A DNA stretch of 20,411 bases from NCBI RefSeq assembly GCF_000722695.1, contig NZ_JPFU01000011.1:1-20411 (forward strand), given 5' to 3'. Position 1 is the stretch's first letter. Each line of letters opens with the position of its first letter. The notes under the pieces are model-generated. The model searched no databases and had not been told where the DNA came from. It worked only from the letters and a program-made list of their open reading frames with translations. This stretch comes from Streptococcus mitis (GTDB taxonomy: Bacteria; Bacillota; Bacilli; Lactobacillales; Streptococcaceae). A program made the position numbers and the translations under genes. Of the stretch, positions 1 through 8,377 are shown one piece after another.

Positions 1-136
1 CAGGATGTTCTTTTAAGATTGTGTTATGATTGCCTAGGTTTTCTACGATAGTAGAAGTCCGTTTATTTCCAACCTTGATATCTTTAATAATAGCGTAGTT
101 GATAGTGTTTTTTGACTTTGATTGTTTAACTCTCAT
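1..136 (-). CDS. Transposase, N-terminal fragment (IS1634/IS1549-like), runs off the left edge
   Basis: A minus-strand reading frame starts at the ATG at 136 and stays open to the window edge (45 codons). It begins MRVKQSKSKNTINYAIIKD and continues with a VGNKRTSTIVENLGNH stretch. Short basic N-termini with a 'VENLGNH'-like segment are typical, as I recall them, of IS1634/IS1549-type DDE transposases of the IS4 superfamily. A GGAGTGAGG ribosome binding site lies just upstream. An ATG at 144 in another frame stops after three codons, so 136 is the likely start. The end of the element should lie between about 173 and 200. The 10-mer AAAGTACGCA at 173-182 recurs in reverse complement at 20028-20037 near the end of the right-hand transposase gene. 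Whether the element is intact cannot be seen. The family call is from memory. Confidence 0.6.
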   Translation of the reverse strand, partial: MRVKQSKSKNTINYAIIKDIKVGNKRTSTIVENLGNHNTILKEHP

Positions 137-287
137 CTTTTCATACCTCACTCCATTATAACAAAGTACGAGAAAGTACGCAAATAAAAAGTGATAAAAT
201 TTGACAAGAAAATGCTCTTATATCAACCTTTATGAGGATTTTTTTACTTCATAACTGTCAAAGTCCCGTGTCAATCGTTCGCAAGCA

Positions 288-319
288 GTCTATTTTTCTT
301 GAAAAAATAGGCTTTTTTT
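288..319 (+). terminator. Intrinsic terminator upstream of spx
   Basis: GTCTATTTTT (288-297) pairs with AAAAATAGGC (303-312), ten base pairs with one wobble, around a 5-nt loop. Seven T residues (313-319) follow. It points rightward, but no gene on the plus strand lies between the IS fragment and this site. It looks like the terminator of a gene that the insertion sequence displaced or cut off. Confidence 0.6.
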
Positions 320-330
320 CTAAAAATCCC

Positions 331-359
331 TAGTCAAGCGCTTTATTTTTTTGTATAAT
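331..359 (+). promoter_or_regulatory. Probable sigma-A promoter for spx
   Basis: A TAGTCA -35 (331-336) and a perfect TATAAT -10 (354-359) are separated by 17 nt. They lie just after the terminator and 34 nt before the spx start. The -35 matches consensus at four of six positions. Confidence 0.6.
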
Positions 360-393
360 AGAACTAGCAAAGTATAGATAAGAAGAGAAAAGC

Positions 394-795
394 ATGATTA
401 CACTATTTCTATCACCGAGCTGTACATCATGTCGTAAGGCGAAGGCCTGGTTAGAGAAACATAAGGTACCTTTTGTGGAACACAATATCATGACCAGCCC
501 TTTAACAAGAAAAGAATTGCAACACATCCTTTCCTTGACCGAAAATGGTACTGATGACATCATTTCAACTCGTTCAAAAATTTTTCAAAAATTGAATATT
601 GATGTAGAGAGTATTTCGGTATCGGAGTTGCTTCATTTAATTGAGCAGTACCCTAGTCTTTTGCGTCGCCCAATTATTATCGATGCCAAACGTATGCAGA
701 TTGGTTTTAATGAAGATGAGATTCGTGCTTTTCTCCCTCGTAGTTACCGTAAGCAAGAGCTAAAAGAAGCAAGAATGAGAGCTGGTATTAGTTAA
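394..795 (+). CDS. spx: Spx/ArsC-family redox-sensing transcriptional regulator
   Basis: This 133-aa protein is a full-length Spx. Spx binds the C-terminal domain of the RNA polymerase alpha subunit and redirects transcription during oxidative (disulfide) stress. The redox switch CxxC is present as C10-T-S-C13. G52, needed for alpha-CTD contact in the Bacillus protein, sits in the ENG turn, and R60 is in ISTRS. The RPI motif of the ArsC fold is at about 92-94. Length matches the family (about 130-137 aa). A purine-rich AAGAAGAGAAAA stretch upstream serves as ribosome binding site. The stop codon overlaps the next gene's ATG (TAATG), so the two are translationally coupled. Streptococci usually carry two paralogues (SpxA1, SpxA2); this sequence alone does not say which one this is. 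Confidence 0.93.
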
Positions 796-1072
796 TGAAC
801 AAACAGTATAGTTACCCACTAGATTTGTCGTGGAGCACTGAAGAACTTGCTTCAGTGCTTTCTTTTTTAATGATGTTGAAGCTGCCTATGAAGGCAAGGT
901 AGAGGCTAAAAAGTTACTGGACTCCTATAAGGGATTCAAGGCGGTCGTGCCAAGCAAGAGTGAGGAGAAACGTTTGGGACGAGAATTTGAAACGGTTAGT
1001 GGCTATTCGCTTTACCAAGCAGTTCAGGCTGCCAAGGAAAAAGGGGAAGGAAAGATTTCTCTTGGAAAGTAA
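795..1072 (+). pseudogene. UPF0223 family protein gene, frameshifted
   Basis: The gene starts at the ATG at 795, overlapping the spx stop, and reads [18 protein letters not shown], a UPF0223 N-terminus. After codon 24 the frame goes wrong: as read it ends at a TAG at 900-902, giving 35 aa. The +1 frame continues the family sequence ([20 protein letters not shown] and on to [18 protein letters not shown]) to a TAA at 1070-1072. The break is at the T-run 863-868, which has six T; seven would give Ser-Phe-Phe-Asn-Asp and restore a 92-aa protein, the usual size. The total of 278 nt is one base short of 93 codons. UPF0223 has no established biochemical function. A sequencing error or slippage in the homopolymer cannot be excluded. 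Confidence 0.88.
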
Positions 1073-1835
1073 ATTTGAATTTGCTAAAGAGCTTGTGAAA
1101 AAAGCGGGCCAGTATATCCTTGACCACATGCAGGAAGATTTGTGTGTTGAGACCAAGTCCTCTCCAACAGATTTGGTGACCAGACTGGACAAGGAAGTTC
1201 AAGAACTCTTGATTAGTGAGATTTTATCCCGTTATCCTGAGGATAAGATTTGCGCTGAAGAGGGTTGTCTGCGAGCTTCGGTTCAAGAGGGCAAGGTTTG
1301 GGTCATTGATCCCATTGATGGTACCAATAACTTTGTAGCACAGCAGGAAGATTTTGCTGTCATGATGGCTTATTTTGAAAATGGTCAGGGACAGTTTGGT
1401 CTGATTTATGATGTGGTCAAAGGGGATTGTTATCACGGTGGTGGAGTCTTTCCAGTTTGTCTAAATGATAAGCCCCTAGCTCCCTTTAAAGCAAAACCAC
1501 TTGGAGATTTTCTCATTGCAGGAAATAGTGGTATGCTGGAAACCAATGAATGGGGCTTGGCTGATTTGAGTCGAGCGGTCCTCGGTGTTCGTGTCTATGG
1601 GAGTGCGGCTATTAGTTTTGCCAAGATTTTATCAGGGCGTTTGTTGACCTATGTCACCTATCTGCAACCATGGGATTATGCTGCTGCTAGTATTTTAGGG
1701 GAAAGTCTGGGCTATCGGGTTGTGACTCTATCTGGTAAACCGCTTGATTTTCAAACCAGACAGCCGGTCATGATGGTCCCTCTTGAGATGCAGGAGGAAA
1801 TTCAGTCCTATATTTACGAAAGGAAAAGAACTTAA
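1062..1835 (+). CDS. Inositol monophosphatase family protein (SuhB-like sugar phosphatase)
   Basis: This is a cytoplasmic, Mg-dependent, Li-sensitive-type phosphomonoesterase family. The real substrate in streptococci is not known and could be inositol phosphate, another sugar phosphate or a nucleotide phosphate. I chose the TTG at 1062 as start: it gives 257 aa beginning (M)[17 protein letters not shown] and has GGAAGG upstream. The longer frame from 960 only reads through the UPF0223 gene in another frame. All metal-binding motifs are present: AEEG (65-68), DPIDGTNNF (83-91) and WDYAAA (from 204). The start overlaps the end of UPF0223 by 11 nt. The stop abuts the next ATG directly, so spx, UPF0223, this gene and the methyltransferase form one tight operon. 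Confidence 0.88.
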   Translation: MESKFEFAKELVKKAGQYILDHMQEDLCVETKSSPTDLVTRLDKEVQELLISEILSRYPEDKICAEEGCLRASVQEGKVWVIDPIDGTNNFVAQQEDFAVMMAYFENGQGQFGLIYDVVKGDCYHGGGVFPVCLNDKPLAPFKAKPLGDFLIAGNSGMLETNEWGLADLSRAVLGVRVYGSAAISFAKILSGRLLTYVTYLQPWDYAAASILGESLGYRVVTLSGKPLDFQTRQPVMMVPLEMQEEIQSYIYERKRT

Positions 1836-3140
1836 ATGCAATTTCCAGAAGGATTTGTTGAAAAATATGAAAAGATACTAGGAGATGAGGCAAGAGATTT
1901 TCTTGCCTCTTTTGAGGAGGAAGCGGTTTCGGCCTTTCGGGTCAATCCCTTAAAAGAGGAGCAACTTTCCTTTTCTAATCCTATTCCTCAAACCCCTTGG
2001 GGACATTATGGGAAGGTATCAGGGAAATCGCCTGAGCATGCTACAGGTTTAGTTTATTCGCAAGAACCCGCTGCTCAAATGGTGGCTCAGGTAGCCCAAC
2101 CCAGTCCTGGTATGAAGGTTTTGGACTTGGCAGCTGCACCGGGTGGAAAATCAACTCAGCTGGCAGCCTATCTAGCAGGGGAGGGGCTCCTTGTTTCCAA
2201 CGAAATTTCAAGCAAACGGGCTAAGATTTTAGTAGAAAATATGGAGCGCTTTGGAGCGACAAATGTTGTGGTGACCAATGAATCTGCCGACCGCTTAGCC
2301 AAGGTTTTTAAAGGTTATTTTGACCTCATTGTCCTTGATGCCCCTTGCTCTGGGGAAGGGATGTTCCGTAAGCAACCAGATGCTATGGACTATTGGGGCC
2401 TTGAGTATCCGAGTCAATGTGCTAGTTTGCAAAGAGAAATTCTAGCGGATGCGGTGAACATGCTAGTTGAAGGTGGTCGCTTGGTTTATTCAACCTGTAC
2501 TTGGGCACCTGAGGAAAACGAAGAGATTGTCAATTGGCTGCTGGAAGAGTATGATTTTGATTTGTTGCCAGTAGAGCATATCAATGGAATGGTAGCTGGT
2601 ATTGGCCTGCCAGAAACGGCTCGGATGTATCCTCATCAGTTTAAGGGAGAGGGTCAGTTTGTCGCTCATTTACAATTTAAAGGCGAAAATCTAGCACCAA
2701 AATGCAAGGCAAGTAAGAGCAATCTCAGCCGTGAACAAGTTGCCTTGTGGAAAGAATTTGCTCAAAACCATTTGAAGGTTAATTTAAGGGGGATCTTGCA
2801 GACGTTTGGTGACCAGCTTTATCTCTTGCCAGAACTTTTGCCAGATTTAGGGAAGCTCAAGATTGCTCGCAATGGCCTGCATCTGGGTACCTTTAAGAAG
2901 AAACGCTTTGAACCCAGTTTCGCTCTTGGACTAGCCTTGAAACCGAGTCAGGTCAAGCAGTCCGTTACAATTGACCAAGAAGCGTTTGTAAAGTATGTCG
3001 CTGGAGAAACTGTTCAGCTAGCGGAAAGTCTGCCAAATGGTTGGTACCAAGTTTTGGTTCAAGGAAATGGTTTAGGCTTTGCTAAGGTGACTGGAGATAT
3101 TTTGAAAAATTATTTTCCAAAAGGCCTCAGATTCAAGTGA
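1836..3140 (+). CDS. rsmF: 16S rRNA (cytosine-C5) methyltransferase, RsmF/NOL1-NOP2-Sun family
   Basis: The 434-aa protein is a SAM-dependent RNA m5C methyltransferase. The SAM-binding motif LDLAAAPGGKST is at 96-107. The two family cysteines are in LDAPCSGEGMF (PC at 170-171) and STCTW (C221): one forms the covalent bond with the target cytosine and the other releases the product. The region before residue 80 is the short N-terminal RNA-binding part. The last 130 residues look like the C-terminal PUA-like domain of RsmF, ending FPKGLRFK. The family acts on 16S rRNA; the exact target cytosine in streptococci may differ from E. coli C1407. The ATG follows the upstream TAA with no gap, so it depends on coupling. 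The symbol is by family resemblance. Confidence 0.85.
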   Translation: MQFPEGFVEKYEKILGDEARDFLASFEEEAVSAFRVNPLKEEQLSFSNPIPQTPWGHYGKVSGKSPEHATGLVYSQEPAAQMVAQVAQPSPGMKVLDLAAAPGGKSTQLAAYLAGEGLLVSNEISSKRAKILVENMERFGATNVVVTNESADRLAKVFKGYFDLIVLDAPCSGEGMFRKQPDAMDYWGLEYPSQCASLQREILADAVNMLVEGGRLVYSTCTWAPEENEEIVNWLLEEYDFDLLPVEHINGMVAGIGLPETARMYPHQFKGEGQFVAHLQFKGENLAPKCKASKSNLSREQVALWKEFAQNHLKVNLRGILQTFGDQLYLLPELLPDLGKLKIARNGLHLGTFKKKRFEPSFALGLALKPSQVKQSVTIDQEAFVKYVAGETVQLAESLPNGWYQVLVQGNGLGFAKVTGDILKNYFPKGLRFK

Positions 3141-3146
3141 AAATGC

Positions 3147-3175
3147 TAGTCAAAGTAGCTTGTCTATGTTATAGT
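3147..3175 (+). promoter_or_regulatory. Candidate promoter for the pst operon
   Basis: TAGTCA (3147-3152), a 17-nt spacer and TATAGT (3170-3175) lie just after the rsmF stop, about 185 nt before pstS. The -35 matches consensus at four positions and the -10 at five. A transcript from here would have a long leader. I do not see a convincing Pho box. Confidence 0.4.
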
Positions 3176-3181
3176 GGAAGT

Positions 3182-3310
3182 ATGGATTTTTTTCAAATTG
3201 TCTTTCATTTTAAGTCAAAATTGGTGGGAAAGGTAACTGAGCAAATTACTAGTAAAACCAAGCTAGCAACTTCAGTTGGCTCCCAATTTTCAAAAGAAAA
3301 ACATAAATAA
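3182..3310 (+). CDS. Small hypothetical ORF (42 aa) before pstS
   Basis: An ATG-initiated frame of 42 codons runs from 3182 to a TAA at 3308-3310 and starts MDFFQIVFHFKSKLVGKV. A GGAAG stretch lies directly before the ATG, closer than a normal ribosome binding site. The peptide is basic with a mildly hydrophobic start. I recognise no family. It lies between the candidate promoter and pstS, so it could be a translated leader or chance. It is listed because it fills most of an otherwise empty 220-nt gap. Confidence 0.25.
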   Translation: MDFFQIVFHFKSKLVGKVTEQITSKTKLATSVGSQFSKEKHK

Positions 3311-3360
3311 ATAGTTGAAAAAATTTACAGCATTCACCATTATTTTCAAGGAGAAAAACA

Positions 3361-4239
3361 GTGAAAAAAAGGAAAAAACTCGCTCTATCACTTGCGGCTC
3401 TTTTGCTAGCAGGTTCTTTGGCGGGATGTGCTAGCTGGATTGATCGTGGAGAATCCATGACAGCTGTTGGCTCAACAGCTCTTCAGCCCTTGGTCGAAGC
3501 AGCAGCAGATGAATTTGGCTCTATGCACGTTGGAAAAACAGTCAACGTCCAAGGTGGAGGATCTGGTACAGGTCTGTCTCAGGTTCAGTCTGGAGCCGTT
3601 GATGTAGGAAATTCAGACGTATTTGCCGAGGAAAAAGACGGTATCAACGCCTCAGCCCTAGTGGACCACAAGGTTGCTGTAGCGGGCTTGGCGGTGATTG
3701 TGAACAAGGAAGTTGATGTTGAAAATCTAACAACTGAACAACTCCGTAGCATCTTCACAGGTCAAGTAACCAACTGGAAAGAGGTCGGGGGCAAAGATCT
3801 AGCCATTTCTATTATCAACCGTGCGGCAAGTTCTGGTTCGCGTGCAACCTTTGATAGTGTTGTCATGGATGGCCAATCTGCCGTGCAGAGTCAAGAACAG
3901 GATTCAAATGGGATGGTCAAAAACATTGTTTCTCAGACACCAGGAGCCATTTCTTACCTAGCCTTTGCCTATGTGGATGACTCGGTTAAACGCATGAAGT
4001 TGAATGGCTATGAGCCGATTTCAGAAAATGTTACAACCAATAATTGGCCTTTGTGGTCTTACGAACACATGTACACACTAGGTCAGCCCAATGAATTGGT
4101 GGCAGAATTTCTCAACTTTGTCCTCTCAGATGAAGCACAAAGCGGAATCGTTAAGGGAATGGGTTATATTTCTGTCAAGGAAATGAAGGTTGAAAAAGAT
4201 GCTGTCGGAACGGTGACAGCACTAGAAGGGAGTCACTAA
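3361..4239 (+). CDS. pstS: Phosphate ABC transporter, phosphate-binding lipoprotein PstS
   Basis: The protein captures inorganic phosphate outside the membrane and delivers it to PstCA. It starts at a GTG with AAGGAG (3348-3353) seven nt upstream. The first 22 residues are a lipoprotein signal peptide (MKKRKK, hydrophobic core, LAGC lipobox) with the lipidated cysteine at 23. Phosphate-binding segments are visible: GSTALQP near residue 37, GGGSGTG, GNSDVF, and [12 protein letters not shown] in the second lobe. The length of 292 aa is normal for Gram-positive PstS. The stop overlaps the pstC ATG (TAATG). Expression in this family is usually induced by phosphate limitation through a PhoPR-type system (PnpRS in pneumococcus); no operator is evident here. 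Confidence 0.93.
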   Translation: MKKRKKLALSLAALLLAGSLAGCASWIDRGESMTAVGSTALQPLVEAAADEFGSMHVGKTVNVQGGGSGTGLSQVQSGAVDVGNSDVFAEEKDGINASALVDHKVAVAGLAVIVNKEVDVENLTTEQLRSIFTGQVTNWKEVGGKDLAISIINRAASSGSRATFDSVVMDGQSAVQSQEQDSNGMVKNIVSQTPGAISYLAFAYVDDSVKRMKLNGYEPISENVTTNNWPLWSYEHMYTLGQPNELVAEFLNFVLSDEAQSGIVKGMGYISVKEMKVEKDAVGTVTALEGSH

Positions 4240-5155
4240 TGAATCAAGAAGAATTAGCTAAAAAATTACTTTCTCCCTCAAAGAACTCTCGTCTAGAGAA
4301 ACTAGGAAAAGGCTTGACCTTTGCCTGTCTGTCTTTGATTGTCATTATTGTGGCATGATTTTGATTTTTGTAGCCCAAAAAGGCTTGTCGACCTTCTTCG
4401 TCAATGGGGTCAACATCTTTGATTTCCTCTTTGGCCAAACTTGGAATCCTTCAGGTAAACAATTTGGTGCCCTTCCCATGATTTTGGGTTCCTTTATTGT
4501 CACAATCCTATCAGCCCTTATCGCAACTCCTTTTGCCATTGGTGCAGCTGTCTTTATGACGGAAGTCTCACCAAAAGGTGCTAAAATCTTGCAACCAGCC
4601 ATTGAATTGCTGGTCGGGATTCCTTCAGTAGTGTATGGATTTATCGGTTTGCAGGTCGTAGTTCCCTTTGTCCGCAGCGTCTTTGGTGGAACTGGTTTTG
4701 GAATCTTGTCAGGGATTTTCGTTCTCTTTGTCATGATCTTACCGACGGTAACCTTTATGACAACGGATAGCTTGCGTGCGGTGCCTCGTCACTACCGCGA
4801 AGCTAGTTTGGCTATGGGGGCCACTCGTTGGCAAACCATCTGGCGCGTGACCTTGAAGGCAGCGCGTTCAGGGATTTTCACAGCAGTGGTCTTTGGGATG
4901 GCGCGTGCCTTTGGTGAGGCCTTGGCCATTCAGATGGTGGTCGGAAACTCAGCCGTTGTTCCAACTTCATTGACAACACCTGCTGCGACCTTGACCTCTG
5001 TTTTGACCATGGGTATCGGAAATACCGTTATGGGAACCGTTGACAATAACGTTCTCTGGTCGCTGGCCCTAGTCTTACTCTTGATGAGTTTAGCCTTCAA
5101 CAGTGTCATTAAATTGATTACGAAAGAAAGAGGAAAGAAAAACTATGCACGCTAA
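4239..5155 (+). pseudogene. pstC: Phosphate ABC transporter permease PstC, frameshifted after codon 39
   Basis: PstC is one of the two membrane channel subunits of the high-affinity phosphate importer. The gene starts at ATG 4239, on the pstS stop. It encodes 39 residues ([20 protein letters not shown]..., ending SLIVIIVA), then hits a TGA at 4356-4358. The +1 frame, opening with an ATG at 4355 that overlaps this stop (ATGA), continues the same membrane segment (MILIFVAQKGLSTFF) and runs 266 aa to 5155. One extra A (GCAATG instead of GCATG) would give an intact 305-aa PstC. The rest is sound: several membrane helices and an EAA loop (YREASLAMGATRWQT). The ATGA could allow reinitiation, giving a PstC with a shortened first helix. 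A one-base sequencing error is the main alternative. Confidence 0.85.
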
Positions 5156-6029
5156 GAAATTAGATAAAATTGCAACAGCTGTCCTCTACTCGATTGCAGG
5201 AATTATCGTTGCCATCTTGGCATCCTTGATTCTTTATATCTTGGTTCGTGGTTTGCCCCACATCTCTTGGTCTTTCTTGACTGGCAAATCATCATCTTAC
5301 CAAGCAGGTGGAGGGATTGGAATTCAGCTCTATAATTCCTTCTTCCTCTTGGTTATTACCTTGATTATCTCTGTGCCTTTATCTATGGGGGCTGGGATTT
5401 TCCTAGCTGAATACGCCAAAAAAGGTCCTGTGACCAACTTTGTCAGAACCTGTATTGAAATCTTGTCTTCACTGCCATCAGTGGTTGTGGGTCTCTTTGG
5501 TTACTTGATCTTTGTAGTTCAGTTTGAGTATGGATTTTCAATCATTTCAGGTGCCTTGGCCTTGACAGTCTTTAACTTACCTCAGATGACTCGAAATGTT
5601 GAGGATAGCTTGAAACACGTTCACCATACGCAGCGTGAAGCTGGATTGGCTCTAGGGATTTCTCGTTGGGAGACTGTGGTCCATGTGGTCATTCCAGAAG
5701 CCCTTCCAGGTATTGTGACTGGGGTTGTCTTGGCATCTGGTCGTATCTTTGGTGAGGCTGCTGCTCTTATCTATACAGCAGGACAATCCGCTCCAGCCCT
5801 TGACTGGTCTAACTGGAATATTCTCAGTGTAACCAGTCCAATCTCTATCTTCCGTCAAGCAGAAACCTTGGCTGTCCACATTTGGAAAGTCAATAGTGAA
5901 GGTACTATTCCTGATGGAACTATCGTATCAGCAGGTTCTGCAGCAGTTCTCTTGATCTTTATCTTGATCTTTAACTTTGGAGCCCGCAAACTCGGAAGCT
6001 ACCTACATAAGAAATTAACCGCTGCCTAA
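5145..6029 (+). CDS. pstA: Phosphate ABC transporter permease PstA
   Basis: This is the second channel subunit of the PstSCAB phosphate importer, in the cytoplasmic membrane. The 294-aa protein has about six hydrophobic helices. The EAA loop that docks the ATPase is visible as REAGLALGISRWETVVHVVIP near the middle. The ATG at 5145 overlaps the end of pstC by 11 nt and is preceded by AGAGGAAAG. A large loop after the fifth helix (SAPALDWSNWNILS...) is normal for PstA. Translation is probably coupled to pstC, so the pstC lesion need not be polar if the downstream pstC frame is translated by reinitiation at 4355. Confidence 0.92.
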   Translation: MHAKKLDKIATAVLYSIAGIIVAILASLILYILVRGLPHISWSFLTGKSSSYQAGGGIGIQLYNSFFLLVITLIISVPLSMGAGIFLAEYAKKGPVTNFVRTCIEILSSLPSVVVGLFGYLIFVVQFEYGFSIISGALALTVFNLPQMTRNVEDSLKHVHHTQREAGLALGISRWETVVHVVIPEALPGIVTGVVLASGRIFGEAAALIYTAGQSAPALDWSNWNILSVTSPISIFRQAETLAVHIWKVNSEGTIPDGTIVSAGSAAVLLIFILIFNFGARKLGSYLHKKLTAA

Positions 6030-6039
6030 AGGAGAAGCC

Positions 6040-6843
6040 ATGTCAAAATATAATTGGGATGAAAAGCATATCATCACCTTTCCTGAAGAGAAAGTGGCCC
6101 TCTCTACTAAGGATTTGCATGTTTACTACGGTAAAAAAGAATCCATCAAGGGCATCGATATGCAATTTGAAAAAAATAAAATTACAGCCTTAATTGGCCC
6201 ATCTGGTTCAGGAAAATCAACCTACCTCCGCAGTCTCAACCGTATGAATGATACTATTGATATTGCCAAGGTAACAGGTCAAATCCTCTATCAAGGGATT
6301 GATGTCAACCGTCCAGAAATCAATGTTTATGAGATGCGCAAGCACATCGGAATGGTCTTCCAACGACCAAATCCCTTTGCCAAATCTATCTATCGCAACA
6401 TCACTTTTGCCCATGAACGTGCAGGTGTTAAGGACAAGCAAGTCTTGGATGAAATTGTGGAAACTTCTCTCCGTCAGGCTGCCCTTTGGGACCAGGTCAA
6501 AGACGATTTGCACAAGTCAGCCTTGACCCTATCAGGTGGTCAGCAACAGCGTCTCTGTATCGCTCGTGCTATTTCTGTTAAACCAGATATTCTCTTGATG
6601 GATGAACCAGCGTCAGCCTTGGATCCGATTGCGACAGCCCAGCTGGAAGAAACCATGTTGGAATTGAAGAAGGACTTTACCATCATCATCGTAACCCACA
6701 GTATGCAGCAGGCTGCGCGTGCTAGTGACTACACAGGATTTTTCTACTTGGGTGACTTGATCGAGTATGATAAGACGTCTAATATTTTCCAAAATGCCAA
6801 ACTACAGTCAACCAATGACTACGTAACAGGACACTTTGGATAG
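6040..6843 (+). CDS. pstB: Phosphate ABC transporter ATPase PstB (first copy)
   Basis: The 267-aa nucleotide-binding subunit powers phosphate import. All ABC motifs are complete: Walker [10 protein letters not shown] (53-61), Q-loop FQRPNPF, signature LSGGQQQR (164-171), Walker B with the catalytic glutamate in LLMDEP (E189) and the H-loop histidine at 220 (VTHSMQQA). An AAAGGAG site precedes the ATG and the gap to pstA is 10 nt. It has an extra N-terminal stretch of about 20 residues compared with the second copy. Two adjacent pstB genes are usual in streptococcal pst operons; the two ATPases may form a heterodimer. This copy is the one with canonical catalytic residues. Confidence 0.93.
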   Translation: MSKYNWDEKHIITFPEEKVALSTKDLHVYYGKKESIKGIDMQFEKNKITALIGPSGSGKSTYLRSLNRMNDTIDIAKVTGQILYQGIDVNRPEINVYEMRKHIGMVFQRPNPFAKSIYRNITFAHERAGVKDKQVLDEIVETSLRQAALWDQVKDDLHKSALTLSGGQQQRLCIARAISVKPDILLMDEPASALDPIATAQLEETMLELKKDFTIIIVTHSMQQAARASDYTGFFYLGDLIEYDKTSNIFQNAKLQSTNDYVTGHFG

Positions 6844-6855
6844 AAAGGAAACAGT

Positions 6856-7614
6856 ATGACAGAAGCGATTTTACAGGTGTCAGACCTGTCCGTTTACTAC
6901 AATCAAAAAAAGGCCTTGAATAGTGTTTCCCTCTCTTTCCAACCTAAGGAAATTACAGCCTTGATTGGTCCATCTGGATCAGGGAAATCAACCCTCCTAA
7001 AGGCTATCAACCGTATGGGGGATCTCAATCCAGAGGTAACCACAACTGGTTCAGTAGTTTATAATGGTCACAACATCTACAGCCCACGTACAGATACAGT
7101 TGAATTGCGCAAGGAAATTGGTATGGTCTTCCAACAGCCAAATCCTTTCCCTATGTCTATCTACGAAAATGTTGTCTACGGGCTTCGTATCAATGGAGTG
7201 AAGGACAAGCAAGTTCTGGATGAAGCGGTGGAAAAAGCCTTGCAACGAGCTTCTATCTGGGATGAGGTCAAGGACCGCCTGCATGATTCAGCTATCGGGC
7301 TTTCAGGTGGACAACAACAACGTGTCTGCGTTGCCCGTGTCTTGGCAACCAGTCCTAAAATCATTCTCTTGGATGAACCGACTTCAGCCTTGGACCCTAT
7401 CTCGGCTGGTAAGATTGAGGAAACCTTGTATGGGCTAAAAAATAAATATACCATGCTCTTGGTTACGCGTTCTATGCAACAAGCCTCTCGTATCTCTGAC
7501 AAGACAGGATTTTTCCTAGATGGAGATTTGATTGAGTTTAACGATACCAAGAAGATGTTCCTCAACCCACAACACAAGGAAACAGAAGATTATATTTCAG
7601 GAAAATTTGGATAA
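6856..7614 (+). CDS. pstB: Phosphate ABC transporter ATPase PstB (second copy), H-loop histidine replaced
   Basis: This 252-aa PstB paralogue follows the first copy by 12 nt and has AAAGGAAA before its ATG. Walker [10 protein letters not shown] (38-46), Q-loop FQQPNPF, signature LSGGQQQR (149-156) and Walker B LLDEPTS (E174) are intact. The switch (H-loop) position reads VTRSMQQA: arginine 205 stands where the first copy has histidine 220. In ABC ATPases this histidine contacts the gamma-phosphate across the dimer, and its loss usually impairs hydrolysis at that site. The codon is CGT. The pair could therefore form an asymmetric heterodimer with one weak site. The substitution may be usual in streptococcal PstB2, which a family alignment would show. 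Confidence 0.92.
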   Translation: MTEAILQVSDLSVYYNQKKALNSVSLSFQPKEITALIGPSGSGKSTLLKAINRMGDLNPEVTTTGSVVYNGHNIYSPRTDTVELRKEIGMVFQQPNPFPMSIYENVVYGLRINGVKDKQVLDEAVEKALQRASIWDEVKDRLHDSAIGLSGGQQQRVCVARVLATSPKIILLDEPTSALDPISAGKIEETLYGLKNKYTMLLVTRSMQQASRISDKTGFFLDGDLIEFNDTKKMFLNPQHKETEDYISGKFG

Positions 7615-7622
7615 GGAGATAA

Positions 7623-8279
7623 ATGATGTTACGTTCTCAATTTGAAGAAGATTTAGAGAAATTGCACAACCAGTTCTATGCTATGGGACAAGAAGTGCTA
7701 TCCCAAATCAATCGTACAGTGCGTGCCTTTGTTACGCATGATCGTGATTTGGCTAAGGAAGTCATCGAAGACGATGCAGAAGTAAACGAATACGAAGTAA
7801 AATTGGAGAAGAAATCATTTGAAATGATTGCCCTTCAACAACCCGTTTCTCAAGATTTGCGTACTGTTCTAACAGTCTTGAAGGCTGTATCTGACTTGGA
7901 ACGTATGGGGGACCATGCCGTTTCCATTGCCAAGGCGGCAATTCGTATGAAAGGGGAGCAACGCATCCCAGCTGTTGAAGAAGAAATCAAGAGAATGGGT
8001 CGCGATGTCAAGAACTTCGTTGAAGCAGCCCTTGAACTCTATCTCAATGGTTCAGTAGATCAGGCCTATGAAGTAGCAGCCATGGACGAAAAAATCAACC
8101 AATACTTTGATAGCATTCGTGACTTGGCTACAGAAGAAATTAAGAAAAATCCAGATGCCATCGTTACAGGCCGTGATTATTTCCAAGTAATTGCCTTCTT
8201 GGAACGTATTGGAGACTATGCCAAAAATATCTGTGAATGGGTTGTTTACTTTGAAACAGGTAAGATTGTCGAACTATAA
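7623..8279 (+). CDS. phoU: Phosphate signalling complex protein PhoU
   Basis: PhoU is a cytoplasmic helical-bundle protein that links Pst transporter state to the phosphate two-component system and restrains phosphate uptake. The product has two PhoU repeats, each with the family's metal-binding-type helix: ERMGDHAVSIAKA in the first half and ERIGDYAKNICEW in the second. Length (217-218 aa) is normal. Two ATG codons are in tandem (7623 and 7626). AAGGAG at about 7613-7618 is better spaced for the second, giving MLRSQFEEDLEKL, the usual family start. It is the last gene of the pst operon and is followed by a strong terminator. Confidence 0.92.
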   Translation: MMLRSQFEEDLEKLHNQFYAMGQEVLSQINRTVRAFVTHDRDLAKEVIEDDAEVNEYEVKLEKKSFEMIALQQPVSQDLRTVLTVLKAVSDLERMGDHAVSIAKAAIRMKGEQRIPAVEEEIKRMGRDVKNFVEAALELYLNGSVDQAYEVAAMDEKINQYFDSIRDLATEEIKKNPDAIVTGRDYFQVIAFLERIGDYAKNICEWVVYFETGKIVEL

Positions 8280-8297
8280 AATAGATTCATTCTGTAT

Positions 8298-8334
8298 AAA
8301 AAGGAGCTTAAAATCAACTGATAGCTCCTTTTTT
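8298..8334 (+). terminator. Intrinsic terminator of the pst operon
   Basis: AAAAAGGAGCT (8298-8308) pairs with AGCTCCTTTTT (8323-8333). The pairing gives an 11-bp stem with a 14-nt loop and the T-tract forming the 3' arm. It lies 18 nt after the phoU stop. Confidence 0.85.
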
Positions 8335-8377
8335 GAATGAAAAAAATATTTTTAAGATAAAAATTCAAAAAAAACAC

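Noticed and set aside
960..1061. Longer N-terminus for the IMPase gene (ATG at 960)
   Set aside because: The extra 34 residues are the UPF0223 gene read in another frame. The family N-terminus begins at the TTG at 1062.
3315..3343. TTGAAA/CATTAT as a pstS promoter, and TTTACA/TTCACC as a Pho box
   Set aside because: The -10 is poor and would start transcription on top of the ribosome binding site. The two hexamers are 9 nt apart, not the usual 11.
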